Below are positions 10,865 to 20,943 of a stretch of 64,000 nucleotides of DNA, one piece after another. The stretch spans positions 86,968,899-87,032,898 of the forward strand of contig NC_073313.1 in assembly GCF_027595985.1 (NCBI RefSeq). Direction: 5' to 3'. The position numbers and the translations under genes were made by a program. Under the pieces are notes generated by a model. That model ran no database searches, was not told where the DNA came from, and worked only from the letters and a program-made list of their open reading frames with translations. Source of the DNA: Sorex araneus (taxonomy: Eukaryota; Chordata; Mammalia; Eulipotyphla; Soricidae). Position 1 is the stretch's first letter; each line of letters begins with the position of its first letter.

Positions 10865-11560
10865 CAAGTAAGACCGGCAGGTCAGCTATTGGTTGTCTTC
10901 AGTGTTAGAGCTCATTATTTACAGTTCACATGAGGTTAGCAGCAACCTCTGTTGGGAACAGGGTCCCCCACAGAGCAGATCCCTTCTAGCAACTCTCTTA
11001 GGGCACCAGCTCTCTTCCAGCAGCTCTTCCACTACTGCAGCAACTTCTCTCCAACAGTTCTCTTCCGGCTGTAACTTCTTGCAGTAGCTTCTGACTCTTC
11101 CAGGACCTCAATATCAACAACTCTTAACCTGTGCCTATTTACATATTCCTGCCTCTGTTGCTGATTGCTTATGCTCAATAATAATGAGAGTTTGAAAACC
11201 CATCCATCTGATTGGTTATACAATCAATCTGTCCCCCTAGACCAACCGGAATGCCAAAACAAAGGCCAATGCCCCACACTGAGACCTCACCAAACTGTTC
11301 CGTTTGGGGAGCCCGGGAGGGAGGCCTGAGATAACCCTCCCTGCCCAAAGGGATCCAGACCTCACCAAGCCAAAGACCTCCAGAACTCAACCTCCCTCAT
11401 GGCCTCTCTCCACATGCTGGGGTGGAGCCTCACCCACGATTGAACTATTCCTGGAGTGCACAGCCTCGACCTCACACCACCCATACTCCAAGAGTGCTGC
11501 ACCATATTTGATGGGGTTTAAAGTAGGAGGCAACCAATCTTAGAGGGAAATATTTTTTAC
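10865..11560 (+). mobile_element. LTR-like segment related to 32105-32520
   Basis: Shares the gattggttatacaatcaatc neighbourhood with 32320-32400 and ctgcaccatatttgatgggg with 52880. Contains a short region of repeated ctcttccagcagctcttcc-like units at 11010-11110. No coding evidence. Confidence 0.3.
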
Positions 11561-11571
11561 AGATACACACA

Positions 11572-11575
11572 CACA

Positions 11576-11613
<38 letters not shown>

Positions 11614-11635
11614 CATCATCATCATCATCATCCCG
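11572..11635. repeat. (AT)n and (ATC)n microsatellites
   Basis: About 15 AT units, then seven ATC units that form the 3' tail of the antisense type-B SINE that follows. Confidence 0.9.
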
Positions 11636-11880
11636 TTGATCATCGGATTTCTCGAGCGGGCTCAGTAATGTCTCCATTCGTCCTAGCCCTGAGATTTTAG
11701 AAGCTTCTCTTTACTTGTCCTTCCCAACTATGCTGCATTGGAGGCTCTTTTAGGGTCAGGGGAATGAGACCCAGCATTGTTACTGGTTTTGGGATATTAA
11801 TACAACATGGGGAGTTTGTGAGGCTCTTCCATGTGGGCAGGAAACTCTCGGTAACTTGCCAGGTTCTCCCAGGGAAGAAG
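11611..11880 (-). mobile_element. Type-B SINE, long form
   Basis: ccgttgatcatcggatttct, gagattttagaagcttctct and cattgttactggttttggg. The tail is a (GAT)n tract on the - strand. Confidence 0.88.
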
Positions 11881-11904
11881 TAGGCTATAAGAAGTAGGCT
11901 ATAA

Positions 11905-12327
11905 GGCTTTGCAACCACGCTCTTCCAGGAGCTTGGTTTTAAGTCTCTGGATGTTGGCCATTAGTGGGATTTCACGGCGCCGGCGCCGGGGGCAAGTCCC
12001 TGCGTGTGACTGCCTAGCTACTGTGAAATGGAAAATCTGGGCGGAAGAGACCCAGTCCCGATCTGAGCAGGCTTGGAGGTCTCAGCCCCGGGTCCCACAC
12101 ACCTGGGTTTTTCTGCCAGTACCTTCATGTGAGAGGCCCATCCGAATGTGTGGAGAGGGGCCTTGAGCATGGCTAGGCTCCGGAGGTCTTTCGCCACAGG
12201 AGCTCTGCTTAGGGCGGGGAGGGAAGCTGGAGCCCACCCCCTACGAGGGTCCCCGGGGAAGACAGCCAGAGACTCTCTGCGTCTCTCTCTTCCGGGAGCT
12301 TGATTTTAGGTCTCTGGATGTTGGCCG

Positions 12328-12330
<3 letters not shown>
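11905..12330 (+). repeat. Two-unit tandem repeat (about 368 bp period), GC-rich
   Basis: The block ctcttccaggagcttggttt plus aagtctctggatgttggcc at about 11920-11960 recurs, diverged, at about 12287-12328. The intervening unit is CpG-rich. It resembles 5' UTR monomers of LINEs. No ORF of known type. Confidence 0.6.
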
Positions 12331-12359
<29 letters not shown>

Positions 12360-12360
12360 A
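12331..12360. repeat. (CA)n microsatellite
   Basis: About 14 CA units directly after the tandem monomer repeat. Confidence 0.92.
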
Positions 12361-12659
12361 GGCTCAACCTTTAACAACATGTTAGTGATCTCTTATAGAA
12401 GGATTTAATGACCCCTGGGTGAAAAACAACAATCTTCACATTGTTTCCTCTAAGGAAACTTTTTGGGAATATTTATAGTAGTTTTTCAAAACAAACAATA
12501 CAAAATAAATTATTTTGGTTCTGCTTTGTGGCAGGGATTGGGGTTCGAGATGGAAACAGCCAAAATACAGTGGTACGAAGGTGTAATGATGGTCGGATTG
12601 GTGTTCTAATATTAAATGTAATCAAATATTGTGAACTACTTTATAAAATAAAAAATATA

Positions 12660-12735
12660 AAGGCCAATTAAGTTTCCTCTTATAAGCCCCACCCAGATGG
12701 TATATAAAAAGTGCCTGCCTGCCTCCCACATTTTT
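12660..12735 (+). mobile_element. LTR-like promoter fragment
   Basis: ccaattaagtttcctctta and ccacccagatggtatataaa resemble the TATA end of 32105-32520. Confidence 0.3.
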
Positions 12736-12836
12736 AATAGAATGATTGAAATTTACTTTTTAAAACCTAATCAGTAAATGCCTTTCCATTTGACAATCTA
12801 GTGTTTTATGGTCTTAGACTTTTTATAAAAGGTATG

Positions 12837-14178
12837 TGTTTGAAACTAATGGTATCTTCAAAGATGACACGCAACCGATCAACCAAATGGAAACAGAGAT
12901 AAACAAATGGGACTATATTAAACTAAGAAGCTTCTGCACCGCAAAAGATATAGTGACCAGAATACAAAGACAATCTACAGAATGGGAAAGGATATTCACC
13001 CAATACCCCTCTGATAAGGGTTGATATCAAGGGTATATAAAGCACTGGTTGAACTCTACAAGAAGAAAACATCCAACCCAATCAGAAAATGGGGTAAAGA
13101 AATGAACAGAAATTTTTCCAAAGAAGAGATATGAATGGCCAAAAGGCACATGAAAAAATGCTCTGCATCACTAATCATCAGGGAGATGCAGATCAAAACA
13201 ACCATGAGATACCACCTCACACCACAGAGAATGGCACACATCCAAAAGAACAAAAGCAACCGCTGTTGGAGGGGATGTGGGGAGAAATGGACACTTCTAC
13301 ACTGTTGGTGGGAATGCCAACTTGTTCAGCCTTTCTGGAAAACAATACGGACGCTTCTCAAAAAATTAGAAATTGAGCTCCCATTTGACCCAGCAATACC
13401 ACTTCTGGGAATATATCCCAGAGAAACAAAAAAATATAGTCAAAATGACATTTGCACTTATATGTTCATTGCAGCACTGTTTACAATGCCAGAACCTGGA
13501 AAAAACCTGAGTGCCTGAGAACAGATGACTGGTTAAAGAAACTTTGGTACATCTATACAATGGAATACTATGCAGCTGTTAGAAAAGATGAAGTCATGAA
13601 TTTTGCATATATGTGGATCAACATGGAAAGTATCATACCAAGTGAAATGAGTCAGAAAGAGAGAGACAGACATAGAAAGATTGCCTCATCTGTGGAATAT
13701 AAAATAACAGAGTAGGAGACTAACACCCAAGAATAGTAGAAATAAGTACCAGGAGGTTGGCCCCATGGCTTGGAAGCTGGCCTCACATTCTGGGGGAAAA
13801 GGCAGTTCAGATAGAGAAGGGAACATCAAGTAAGCTCTGGTTGGAGGACCCCCTCAGGAGGGGAGATGCGTGCTGAAAGTAGACTATAGATTGAACATGA
13901 TGGCCACTCAATACCCCTATTGCAGACCACAATACCCAAAAGGAGAGAGAGAACAAAAGGGAATTCCCTGCCACAGACGCGGGGGGGAGGGGAGGAGAGA
14001 GGGGGGAGGGGATTGGGAGATGGGAGGGATACTGGGTTCACTGGTGGTGGAGAATGGACAGTGGTAGAAGAAGGGGTGCTCGAACATTGTATGAGGGAAA
14101 CACAAGTATGAAAATGTGTAAATCTGTTACTGTACCCTCATGGTGATTCACTAATTAATAAATTAATTAATTAATTTA
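12837..14178 (+). mobile_element. 5'-truncated L1: ORF2 C-terminus and 3' UTR
   Basis: The segment encodes the C-terminal part of L1 ORF2. An ORF at 13135-13518 carries the hallmark blocks [42 protein letters not shown] and MFIAALFT. The 3' frame continues at 13452-13715 (MEYYAAVRKDEVM-like). The upstream part of ORF2 is absent and frame breaks occur, for example near 13020. The 3' UTR (about 13715-14178) has the purine-rich tract, cactggtggtggagaatgg, and an end in attaataaattaatt repeats. Near-identical 12-mers (aaaaggtatgtg at 12827-12838 and aaaaggtatatg at 14179-14190) look like the TSD. Defective, non-autonomous. Confidence 0.9.
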
Positions 14179-14402
14179 AAAAGGTATATGTAGGGGTTCT
14201 ACTTATGAGAGATTCCTGCTATTTGTAGTATTCTCAGCAAATCAAGTATTTTAAAATATTTTAGTCAAGATTAAATATTTTGGTAAATATTTTGTTCTTA
14301 TAGATCTTGAAAACATATTCTTGTCAATGCCTCTTTCAATAGCTTCTCAGCTGCCATTTGCTCTCCCCTCTGATGGAGGCAATGAATAATTTCCAGATTC
14401 CA

Positions 14403-14574
14403 TTTTTTTTTTTCTTTTTGGGTCACACCCAGCGATGCTCAGGGGTTACTCCTGGCTTTGCACTCAGAAATTACTCCTGGCAGTGCTTGGGGGACCATAT
14501 GGGATGCCGGGGATCGAACCCGGGTCGGCCGCGTGCAAGGCAAACGCCCTACCCGCTGTGCTATCGCTCCGGCC
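14403..14574 (-). mobile_element. Type-A SINE
   Basis: Full-length with an intact B-box-like ggttcgatcc. cagattcca at 14394-14402 and 14575-14583 is the likely TSD. Confidence 0.93.
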
Positions 14575-14854
14575 CAGATTCCAGTTTTTCATCACACACT
14601 TAGAGATAAGATCCTGACTACATGTGCCTTCCTCTGGGAGCACAGGTACAGCATTGTACTGATAACATCCGCTTCCAAGGAGATTCATTAGACACGCTCA
14701 TTAAAGACATACAAATCTAACATCTTTTAGACCGCAGGAGTTTAATGATAACATTATTTGCATTTTATATTTTCCTTCCAAGATAAAATGAACAGGCACA
14801 CTCATTAGTCCCCCTCAAAAACTTCACTAAAGATACTTCGGCGACCTATTCTAT

Positions 14855-15022
14855 CACTTTTTAAAAAATTGAATCACCGTGAGCTACACAGTTACAAAGC
14901 TGTTCATGATTGAGTTTAAGTTGTACAATGTTCTAATACCTATGTCCTTCCACCAATGTCTCCAGTTTCCCTCCCTCCCATCCTCCTGAGCCTGCCTCTA
15001 TGGCAATTTTCTTCTGTCACTC

Positions 15023-15088
<66 letters not shown>

Positions 15089-15095
15089 TTTAGGC
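14855..15095 (-). mobile_element. L1 3' UTR end, antisense, with TC tract
   Basis: ttgaatcaccgtgagctaca to the (TC)n tract and ttttaggcactgtgg, the mirror of the 3858-4258 copy. Confidence 0.82.
15026..15088. repeat. (TC)n microsatellite
   Basis: About 30 uninterrupted TC units in the purine-tract position of an antisense L1 3' UTR. Confidence 0.95.
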
Positions 15096-15784
15096 ACTGT
15101 GGTTTCACAACCTATGCATGTACCCGCTGGAGTCTCTGGACTACTTATGATTTCTATAACTTGCCCAAGTACTTCTAGTACAAGAAAATCTCCCTTTAGG
15201 ATCTCTTGCTCTGTATCATCTAAATAAAAAAGTAGTTACTAGTTTTAGAGGTTCCTGAATCTGGAGACCATGATCCAAAATATCAGCTGTCCACTATGCT
15301 TTGAGCAACCCACCAGTTAGAATGCGCCCCCCCCCAAGTCTCTTTACAACTGGAAAGTCTCCAACCTGGGGCCTCTGATATACCCCACTTCAATAGGGTG
15401 TAGCTTCCCCTGCATTCAGTTCCATGCTAGATGCCAGGTTACTACAGGAGATCACCCCTCCCCCAGATCCATTCACTACATGGAAATCTCCTTGAGATTA
15501 ACTAAATGAACAATAGTGAGAATTTATAGATGACACATATGGCATTGCTAATCTTAGGTGATGGAGCTCAGTGTTATGTTACAACTGACTATACTTAATA
15601 AAGAATGAAACTCCTCAAAACAGCACAATTGGCCAAATTTTTGGTAGTCGTGTAAGCACTAGTTGTGCTACCCTACAAATGATGCTATAGTCACATTTAT
15701 TATAAACTCTTAGGCATTGCTTTAAAAGTTTCTTTCTGGTTAAAGAACTCTGGATACTTCATGCTTCACAGATATATAAATAAG
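15096..15784. other. Unassigned non-coding stretch
   Basis: No long ORF or known repeat. A C-run at 15327-15334 and a pyrimidine-rich segment near 15450. Confidence 0.4.
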
Positions 15785-15930
15785 GACCGGAGAGATAGAA
15801 CAAGGGTTAAAGTGCTTACCTTGCATGGGGCCAACCCCAGTTTAATACCTGGCATCAAATATGCTGCCCTGAGCACCATCAGGGATTACCGAGCCAGGAG
15901 GAAGTACGGCCCCAAACTCCAAACACAAAC
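15785..15930 (+). mobile_element. Type-A SINE, old
   Basis: ggaccggagagatagaacaa to accgagccaggagga. Confidence 0.75.
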
Positions 15931-15984
15931 CAAATAGATACATAAAAAATAAAAAGTATACATCTCTACATGTATTTGTTTTTT

Positions 15985-16166
15985 TTTTCTTTATGTGTGT
16001 GAGAGAGAGAGGTTCATGCTCAGCAGTGCTCAGGACTTACTCCTGGTTCTGCACTCATGGATCAATTCTGGTGGTGCTTAGAGGATGATATGTGATGCCA
16101 GGAATTGAGTGGCTCAGCAACTTGCAAGGCAAACACACCACCAGCTGTACTATCTCTCTGGCCCCC
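15985..16166 (-). mobile_element. Type-A SINE, old
   Basis: gctcagcagtgctcaggact to actatctctctggccccc. Confidence 0.8.
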
Positions 16167-16319
16167 ATCTCTTCATATATTGAGATCTCAATAGGTCTTT
16201 TCAGGGTACTCCTTATTTCCACTGGTACTTTAAACATTATTAATAGTCGTAAGACAGATATTTTACTTCTCAAAATGTGAAAATGGTGGACTCTTGGGAA
16301 GGATATTGAGTAAAACTTT

Positions 16320-16815
16320 TTAAACTGTGGCCTTAAAGTAACAGGGCACTAAACCACCTGGTCCTAAAAAGAATGGGCACCTGACATTGATAAATTAAGT
16401 TCTCTTTCCCACTGGATTGTGCAAGAACTGCTTTGCAAAATCTATAACTGTGTTGCAACTGCTTTTCAAGAAGGAAAAAAAATGAAAGTCAGTTAGATAC
16501 CTCCCCCACCATTCCTTCTGTACTTCTACCATCAAATTAGCCAGAAGAATCTAAAACCTGTTTCCAGGTCAGAGATAGGACAAGATTCTTTTCTTGCATG
16601 TCATACCATGCACTACATAGAGTCCTCTGAGTCCCACCAGGAGTGGACCATGGGCACTGCCAGGAGTGACCCCCCCAAGACATCCAAAGACAAAGCAAAA
16701 CCTGCTATTTTAGAAAGAAATGCACAGAGAACACATTATCCTGTTTACCCTGAAAACGACTTCCTCAATGTTTCTCACTCTATTTGTCTCCCAACCCACC
16801 TCCTATTAAAACAAT
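16320..16815 (+). repeat. Unidentified interspersed repeat, copy 1
   Basis: ggtcctaaaaagaatgggca, aactgctttgcaaaatctat, gaagaatctaaaacctgttt and ctatttgtctcccaaccca are paralleled in the same order at 30365-31400. A SINE fragment lies at 16568-16700. Family unknown. Confidence 0.6.
16568..16700 (+). mobile_element. Type-A SINE fragment
   Basis: gtcagagataggacaag head remnant and gggcactgccaggagtgacc. Confidence 0.6.
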
Positions 16816-16984
16816 TTATTGAATATAATTCTGTGGTTACCTATTTCCTATTTAATATTAAACAGAGTTTTCTTCTTTTTTTGTTACCAAGTTTTTGTTA
16901 CTTTTTCCCTAAATATTTTTTATAATGTAGGAGCACTGCTATTTATTCCATCATTGATTAAGCTGATTCAATTGGGAATGAACT

Positions 16985-17135
16985 CCACATAACTTTTTAA
17001 ATTTTTTTAAAAAAATTTATAAGTTAGTTCAAGATGTTTGATTACATTCAATATCCAAACACCAATGCCAGCACCATCACACCTTCCCACCACCAAATTT
17101 GAGATGTTTCCATCCCAAAACCCAACCCCTAAGAA
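16985..17135 (-). mobile_element. Diverged L1-type tail, antisense
   Basis: gattacattcaatatccaaacacc and accttcccaccaccaaattt blocks, shared with 18265-18420 and 25045-25258. Confidence 0.6.
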
Positions 17136-17271
17136 TTTTTAAATTCTGTCTACAGAATTTTTAAGGCCCTCCTTCTACATGTATAAATGCCCCCTCAAAA
17201 AAAAAGGACAGGGAGGGCGACTTGAACCTTTTCCCTACATTGTAATTGGGACTGTAATAAAAAGTCTTTCC

Positions 17272-17645
17272 TGGGTTGAATAGATAGCTCAGAGATTAGA
17301 GGCATATGTATGCCTTGAAAGGTCTTGAGTTTAATCCCTATGACACCCCCACCCCAAAGCTCTAGGTAGAGCTCTGGAAGGCTGTGAGCACTGTCAGGTG
17401 TGACCCCAAAGAGGTCTCCACTGCTGCTGAGCCTGAATAATATTGCTTCACCATGCCTACATAGACTAGTGGTCTACAGGACAGAGAGATAGTACAGTGG
17501 GTAGGGCATTTGCCTTGCACACGGCCGACCCAGGTTTGATGCCGATATCCCATGTGGTTATCTATATTAGTTTCTGAGTGCAGAGCTAGGAGTAACCGTG
17601 TGTGACCACCAGCCCCCTAATCTCTCCTAGGATCCCCCCCACCAC
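17272..17645 (+). mobile_element. Two type-A SINEs in tandem
   Basis: Copy 1 at 17272-17420 (gggttgaatagatagctcag); copy 2 at 17478-17645 (ggacagagagatagtacagt). Both diverged. Confidence 0.78.
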
Positions 17646-17737
17646 AGAAAAAGTCTTTTCTTCCTCAAAAAACCTGGGATGACAGTGCTTAGCTTTTCCT
17701 CCATGCTTAAAAGACTGAGCCATTTGTACATTTTTGT

Positions 17738-17918
17738 TGTTTTTATTTAGGGGTATGGGGCTGGGATTTGGGTCATACCCTGAGTTGCTCAGGACTTACT
17801 TGCTCTCTGCTTAGAGATCACTTCTGGTGAGGCTTGGGAACCATATCCAGCGCCAGGGAATCAAACAGGCTGCATGCCGGGGAAACTGCCTTACATCTGT
17901 GTTATCTCTATTGCTCCA
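17738..17918 (-). mobile_element. Type-A SINE, target of the U6/L1 chimera
   Basis: Diverged antisense copy whose head end (ttatctctattgctcca) coincides with the chimera TSD. Confidence 0.8.
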
Positions 17919-17923
17919 TTTTT

Positions 17924-18203
17924 TTTTGCAATTGAACATCTTTAATTATCTTTACTTGATTTATTTATTTCCACTGCTTTGGAGATCAGTGATTTTTAAA
18001 AAATTTTATTGAATCACCGTGAGATAGTTACAAGCTTTCCTGTTGGGGTTACAATCACACAATGATCAAACACCCATCCCTCTACCAGTGCACATTAAAT
18101 ATATGGAACGCTTCATGAATTTGCATGTCATCCTTGCGCAGGGGCCATGCTAGTCTTTTCTGTATCATTCCAATTTTAGTGTATGTGCTGCCGAAGTGAG
18201 CAC
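17924..18203 (-). mobile_element. U6-L1 chimeric retrocopy with apparent 3' transduction
   Basis: On the - strand the order is U6 (18203-18097), a 5'-truncated L1 3' end (18096-18000, ending cacggtgattcaataaaa in consensus form), then about 70 nt of non-L1 sequence (17999-17928) and a short A run. The unit is bounded by the 15-bp repeat tattgctccattttt at 17909-17923 and 18204-18218. On the inserted strand that repeat starts with AAAAA, as expected for an L1 endonuclease target. The target was the 5' edge of a SINE at 17738-17918. Confidence 0.7.
18097..18203 (-). pseudogene. RNU6: U6 spliceosomal snRNA copy, 5' part of a U6/L1 chimera
   Basis: Read on the - strand this is an essentially full-length 107-nt U6 snRNA. 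It begins GTGCTC, carries the GGCAGCACATA segment, the AGCATGGCCCCTGCGCAAGG core and the GAAGCGTTCCATAT 3' end. By comparison with remembered human U6 there are about seven substitutions, mostly transitions. The 3' end runs directly into an L1 3' tail on the same strand instead of an oligo-T terminator. No proximal sequence element or TATA can be expected upstream, because the upstream flank is SINE-edge DNA. It is therefore a retropseudogene. Confidence 0.93.
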
Positions 18204-18264
18204 TATTGCTCCATTTTTATTGATTTGCTATATATTTTTCCTTCTAGAAATCTAACTGCTTTTT

Positions 18265-18420
18265 AAAAAATTTTCATAACGTTGTTCACAATAATGGATT
18301 ACATTCAATATTTTGACACCAGTCCACCCACCATTCCACCTTCCCACCACCATTATTTTGAATTTTCCTACCACCACTCAAATCTGCCAAAAGGCAGATG
18401 CTAGATAATTTATTTTGTAT
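18265..18420 (-). mobile_element. Diverged L1-type tail, antisense
   Basis: ggattacattcaatattttg, ccaccttcccaccaccatta and taatttattttgtattgctt. The same subtype as 25045-25258. Confidence 0.65.
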
Positions 18421-18426
18421 TGCTTG

Positions 18427-18690
18427 TTATGAATGGGCGGAGCGATAACACAGCAGGTAGGGTGTTTGCCTTGCACGCTGCTGTCCCAGGTTCGATTCCT
18501 CCATCCCTCTCGGAGAGCCTGGCAAGCTACCGAGAGTATCTGCCCGCACGGCAGAGCCTGGCAAGCTACCCATGGCGTATTCAATATGCCAAAAACAGTA
18601 ACAACAAATCTGACAATGGAGACATTACTCATGCCTGCTTAAGGAAATCGATGATCAATGGGATAACAATGCTAGACAGTGCTAGTTTTG
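18427..18690 (+). mobile_element. Type-B SINE, short form, full-length
   Basis: tgggcggagcgataacacag to gggataacaatgctagacag. Head and body are both intact; no poly(A). Confidence 0.92.
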
Positions 18691-18694
18691 AATA

Positions 18695-19140
18695 ACATAA
18701 GATGTCGCACTGCCGCAAGAGCAGCCGTGTGCTCCTGGATTTCTAAAATTTTAGATAATTAGGGTCTGGAGAAATCTCTGCAGTGAGCTGTTCAGTTCTG
18801 GGATTGTTATGTGTGTCTCTGGATCATTAAATAGCAGCAGGAGGCAGTTCATGGGTGTGACCTCCAGAGTTCCATAGGGACTGGTAGATGAGAAGGACCA
18901 GCCCCTCCCCCATCCCTTGAGGCCTGGAGTTTGCAGTCACTGCTCCCGCTTACCTGGGCTTCTCATTGGGTTCTGGGAGTTGGCGGCCATGGGACTTCTA
19001 GGGGGTAGGTGGAGGGACAACGCCTCCTCCTGTCTGAGGCACCCTGGTGAAATCAGCTTGGCACAAAGTCTGGAGGCATCCCTGCAGCAGTTGCTTGGTT
19101 CTGAGATTCTTTTGTGCATCTCTGGATCATGGCTGTTATA
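18695..19140 (+). repeat. Two-unit tandem repeat (about 307 bp period), GC-rich
   Basis: gtctggagaaatctctgcag plus tgtctctggatcattaa at 18763-18830 recurs as gtctggaggcatccctgcag plus catctctggatcatggctg at 19070-19135. Shares the tctctggat motif with 11905-12330 and 25680-25710. Confidence 0.6.
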
Positions 19141-19172
19141 TTGTTTTGCTTTAAAAGGACATATGACATTGA

Positions 19173-19340
19173 GGGGCTGGAGTGATAGTATGGTGGGCAG
19201 ATGTTTGCCTTGCATGCAGTCCACACGACATTCCCAGAACCCATATGGACCCGCCAGCCTGCCAGGAGTTATCCCTGAGAGCAGAGCCAAGAGTAAGCCC
19301 TGACCACTGCCATGTCTTGCCCCCCAAACAAACAAAAAAG
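19173..19340 (+). mobile_element. Type-A SINE, diverged
   Basis: ggggctggagtgatagtatg to gccatgtcttgccccccaa. Confidence 0.85.
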
Positions 19341-19344
19341 ACAC

Positions 19345-19965
19345 CTAGAGGATGAGTGATCCTACTACATATTGTGCCAGCGTGTTTATCTGAAGAGGCC
19401 TCTTCTCTGACAATGGGTCACATTGCTTGAAGTGCTTAGACCTTATTTCTTCGTTGATCTTCGAAGGATTGGGGATTTGAATTGTACCCTATAGAGTCTT
19501 GGTAGATCCTGAGTACAGGTATGGCTTAGAGTCCCAGGTCATGGGTTAGGATTCCAGAAAACTTTAGGTTCTGCTTCCATTCCCAGGAAATAAAGGCAAT
19601 ACCAAAATGTTACAACCACAGGGGTATTAAAAATCAACTTGGTGTCTAGTTTCTGGTTAGAAGAGCTCTCTGAATTTTTGTTATATTTGTGGTGTGATTC
19701 ACTCTGACAATTGAGAACTGGTTTACAAGTTGATTATACAACAGTGAATGGTTTTCCTTGCTTTGTATTGTTTTGTATATTTATTTATGCTATTTAACTC
19801 AATTGAATATCCCTGTTGACTAACCAGGATCTTGTTCTGATTGCCTGTGAATCAACTTATATTTGTGTGTCGCCCCCAGACCCCCCAACACACAATTTAT
19901 TTTCTTTTGTTTCTGAATGTCATTATAAGAATGTCATTGACCCAAAATGTTTTGACTGAATATAA
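19345..19965. other. Unassigned stretch, possible old SINE debris
   Basis: Scattered SINE-like words at 19450-19560; the remainder is not recognised. Confidence 0.4.
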
Positions 19966-20062
19966 TTTTTTAATTGAATCACATCACCATGAGAAAGTTA
20001 CAAAGCTTTCATAATTGAGTTTCAGTCATACAATGTTTCAGCACCCATCCCTTCACCAGTGT
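19966..20062 (-). mobile_element. Short L1-type tail, antisense
   Basis: Only the last 95 bp are present: aattgaatcacatcaccatg to cccatcccttcaccagtg. Confidence 0.75.
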
Positions 20063-20084
20063 AACCAAATGTAATCTTGAGGAA

Positions 20085-20287
20085 AATAGACCCCTGTTCC
20101 TTCAATGATGAGGAAATAGGCTCCTGTTCCCCATATTCCTATCATGAACAGCGGAGCAGCCAGAGAAGTCAGAGATGCTAAAGATAGACTGTTGCATCTG
20201 ACTAGGAGATGGTCCAGAACATCCTTGAGATAACCCTCCTTGCCCCATGAGTGCAGAATTAACTCAGACTGTCCTTTTTAAAACTAA
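20085..20287 (+). mobile_element. LTR-like repeat, 5' part (split copy)
   Basis: The blocks gaaataggctcctgttcccc and gcagccagagaagtcagaga match, in inverted orientation, 22650-22800. The rest of this copy is displaced to 21780-22010 by the RPL32/copy B insertions. Confidence 0.6.
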
Positions 20288-20299
20288 AAAAAAGTCTTC

Positions 20300-20935
20300 T
20301 GGCTCTCCTCTGAGATGTGATCCGCAGCTGCACAAGCATGATTCCAGAGGCCAACTAAACTACTTTTGGTACTGGCAGCTTCTTGCAGAAATGTCTCTAG
20401 ACTGTGAGCTAAGCCGCGGCCCCATGCTTGCCCAGGAGGGGAAAGGTTTTTCTCTCTCGCCTTCTCCTTGCCAGGGGAAAAGGGCGCGGCGACCACCATC
20501 TTACTGAGGACCACAAATGAGAGGTACAAGCTTACAATTATCCAATTTCTGGCAGAAATTTCCCTGGACTTAGTTATTAAAATACAGAAATCCAAAAGTG
20601 GCCACGCAACCTTATATCTCTTCATTCTCAGCGATGGAAAACAAATTATCAAATGCTTTTTTTCTTTTCAGCAGGTCTGATTCTAGGGGGGAAACTCCAA
20701 ACAATAATAGTGAGGTTTTTTTGTTGAAATATTGAATGTAACCAAAGTAAAGAGAAAGTAAAGTGAAATTTATCAGTTACACAGGCGGGGGTGGGGGATG
20801 GGAGGTAAACTGGGGGTTTTTTGGTGGTGAAATATGTGCAGTGGTGAAAGGATGCTTGTTTGAGCATTGTATCACTGAGACTTAAGCCTGAAAGCTTTGT
20901 AATTTTCTACATGGTGATTCAATAAAAAAAAATTT
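20300..20935 (+). mobile_element. L1-tailed non-autonomous retroposon (copy B) inserted in the RPL32 retrocopy
   Basis: The unit shares with copies C and D the segment around ctgtgagctaagc, the tttctggcagaaatttccctgg block, the cagaaatccaaaa block and the L1-type tail. It is flanked by aaaaaagtcttc at 20288-20299 and 20936-20947. The 3' copy of that repeat contains the first bases of RPL32 mRNA, so this element entered the 5' UTR of the pseudogene after it had formed. Confidence 0.72.
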
Positions 20936-20943
20936 AAAAAAGT

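Noticed and set aside
13135-13518. A 127-codon host gene
   Set aside because: The peptide is the classic L1 ORF2 C-terminus and lies in a truncated element with TSD-like ends.
18097-18203. A functional U6 snRNA gene
   Set aside because: It has several substitutions, runs into L1 sequence instead of a T-terminator, and is flanked by a retroposition TSD.
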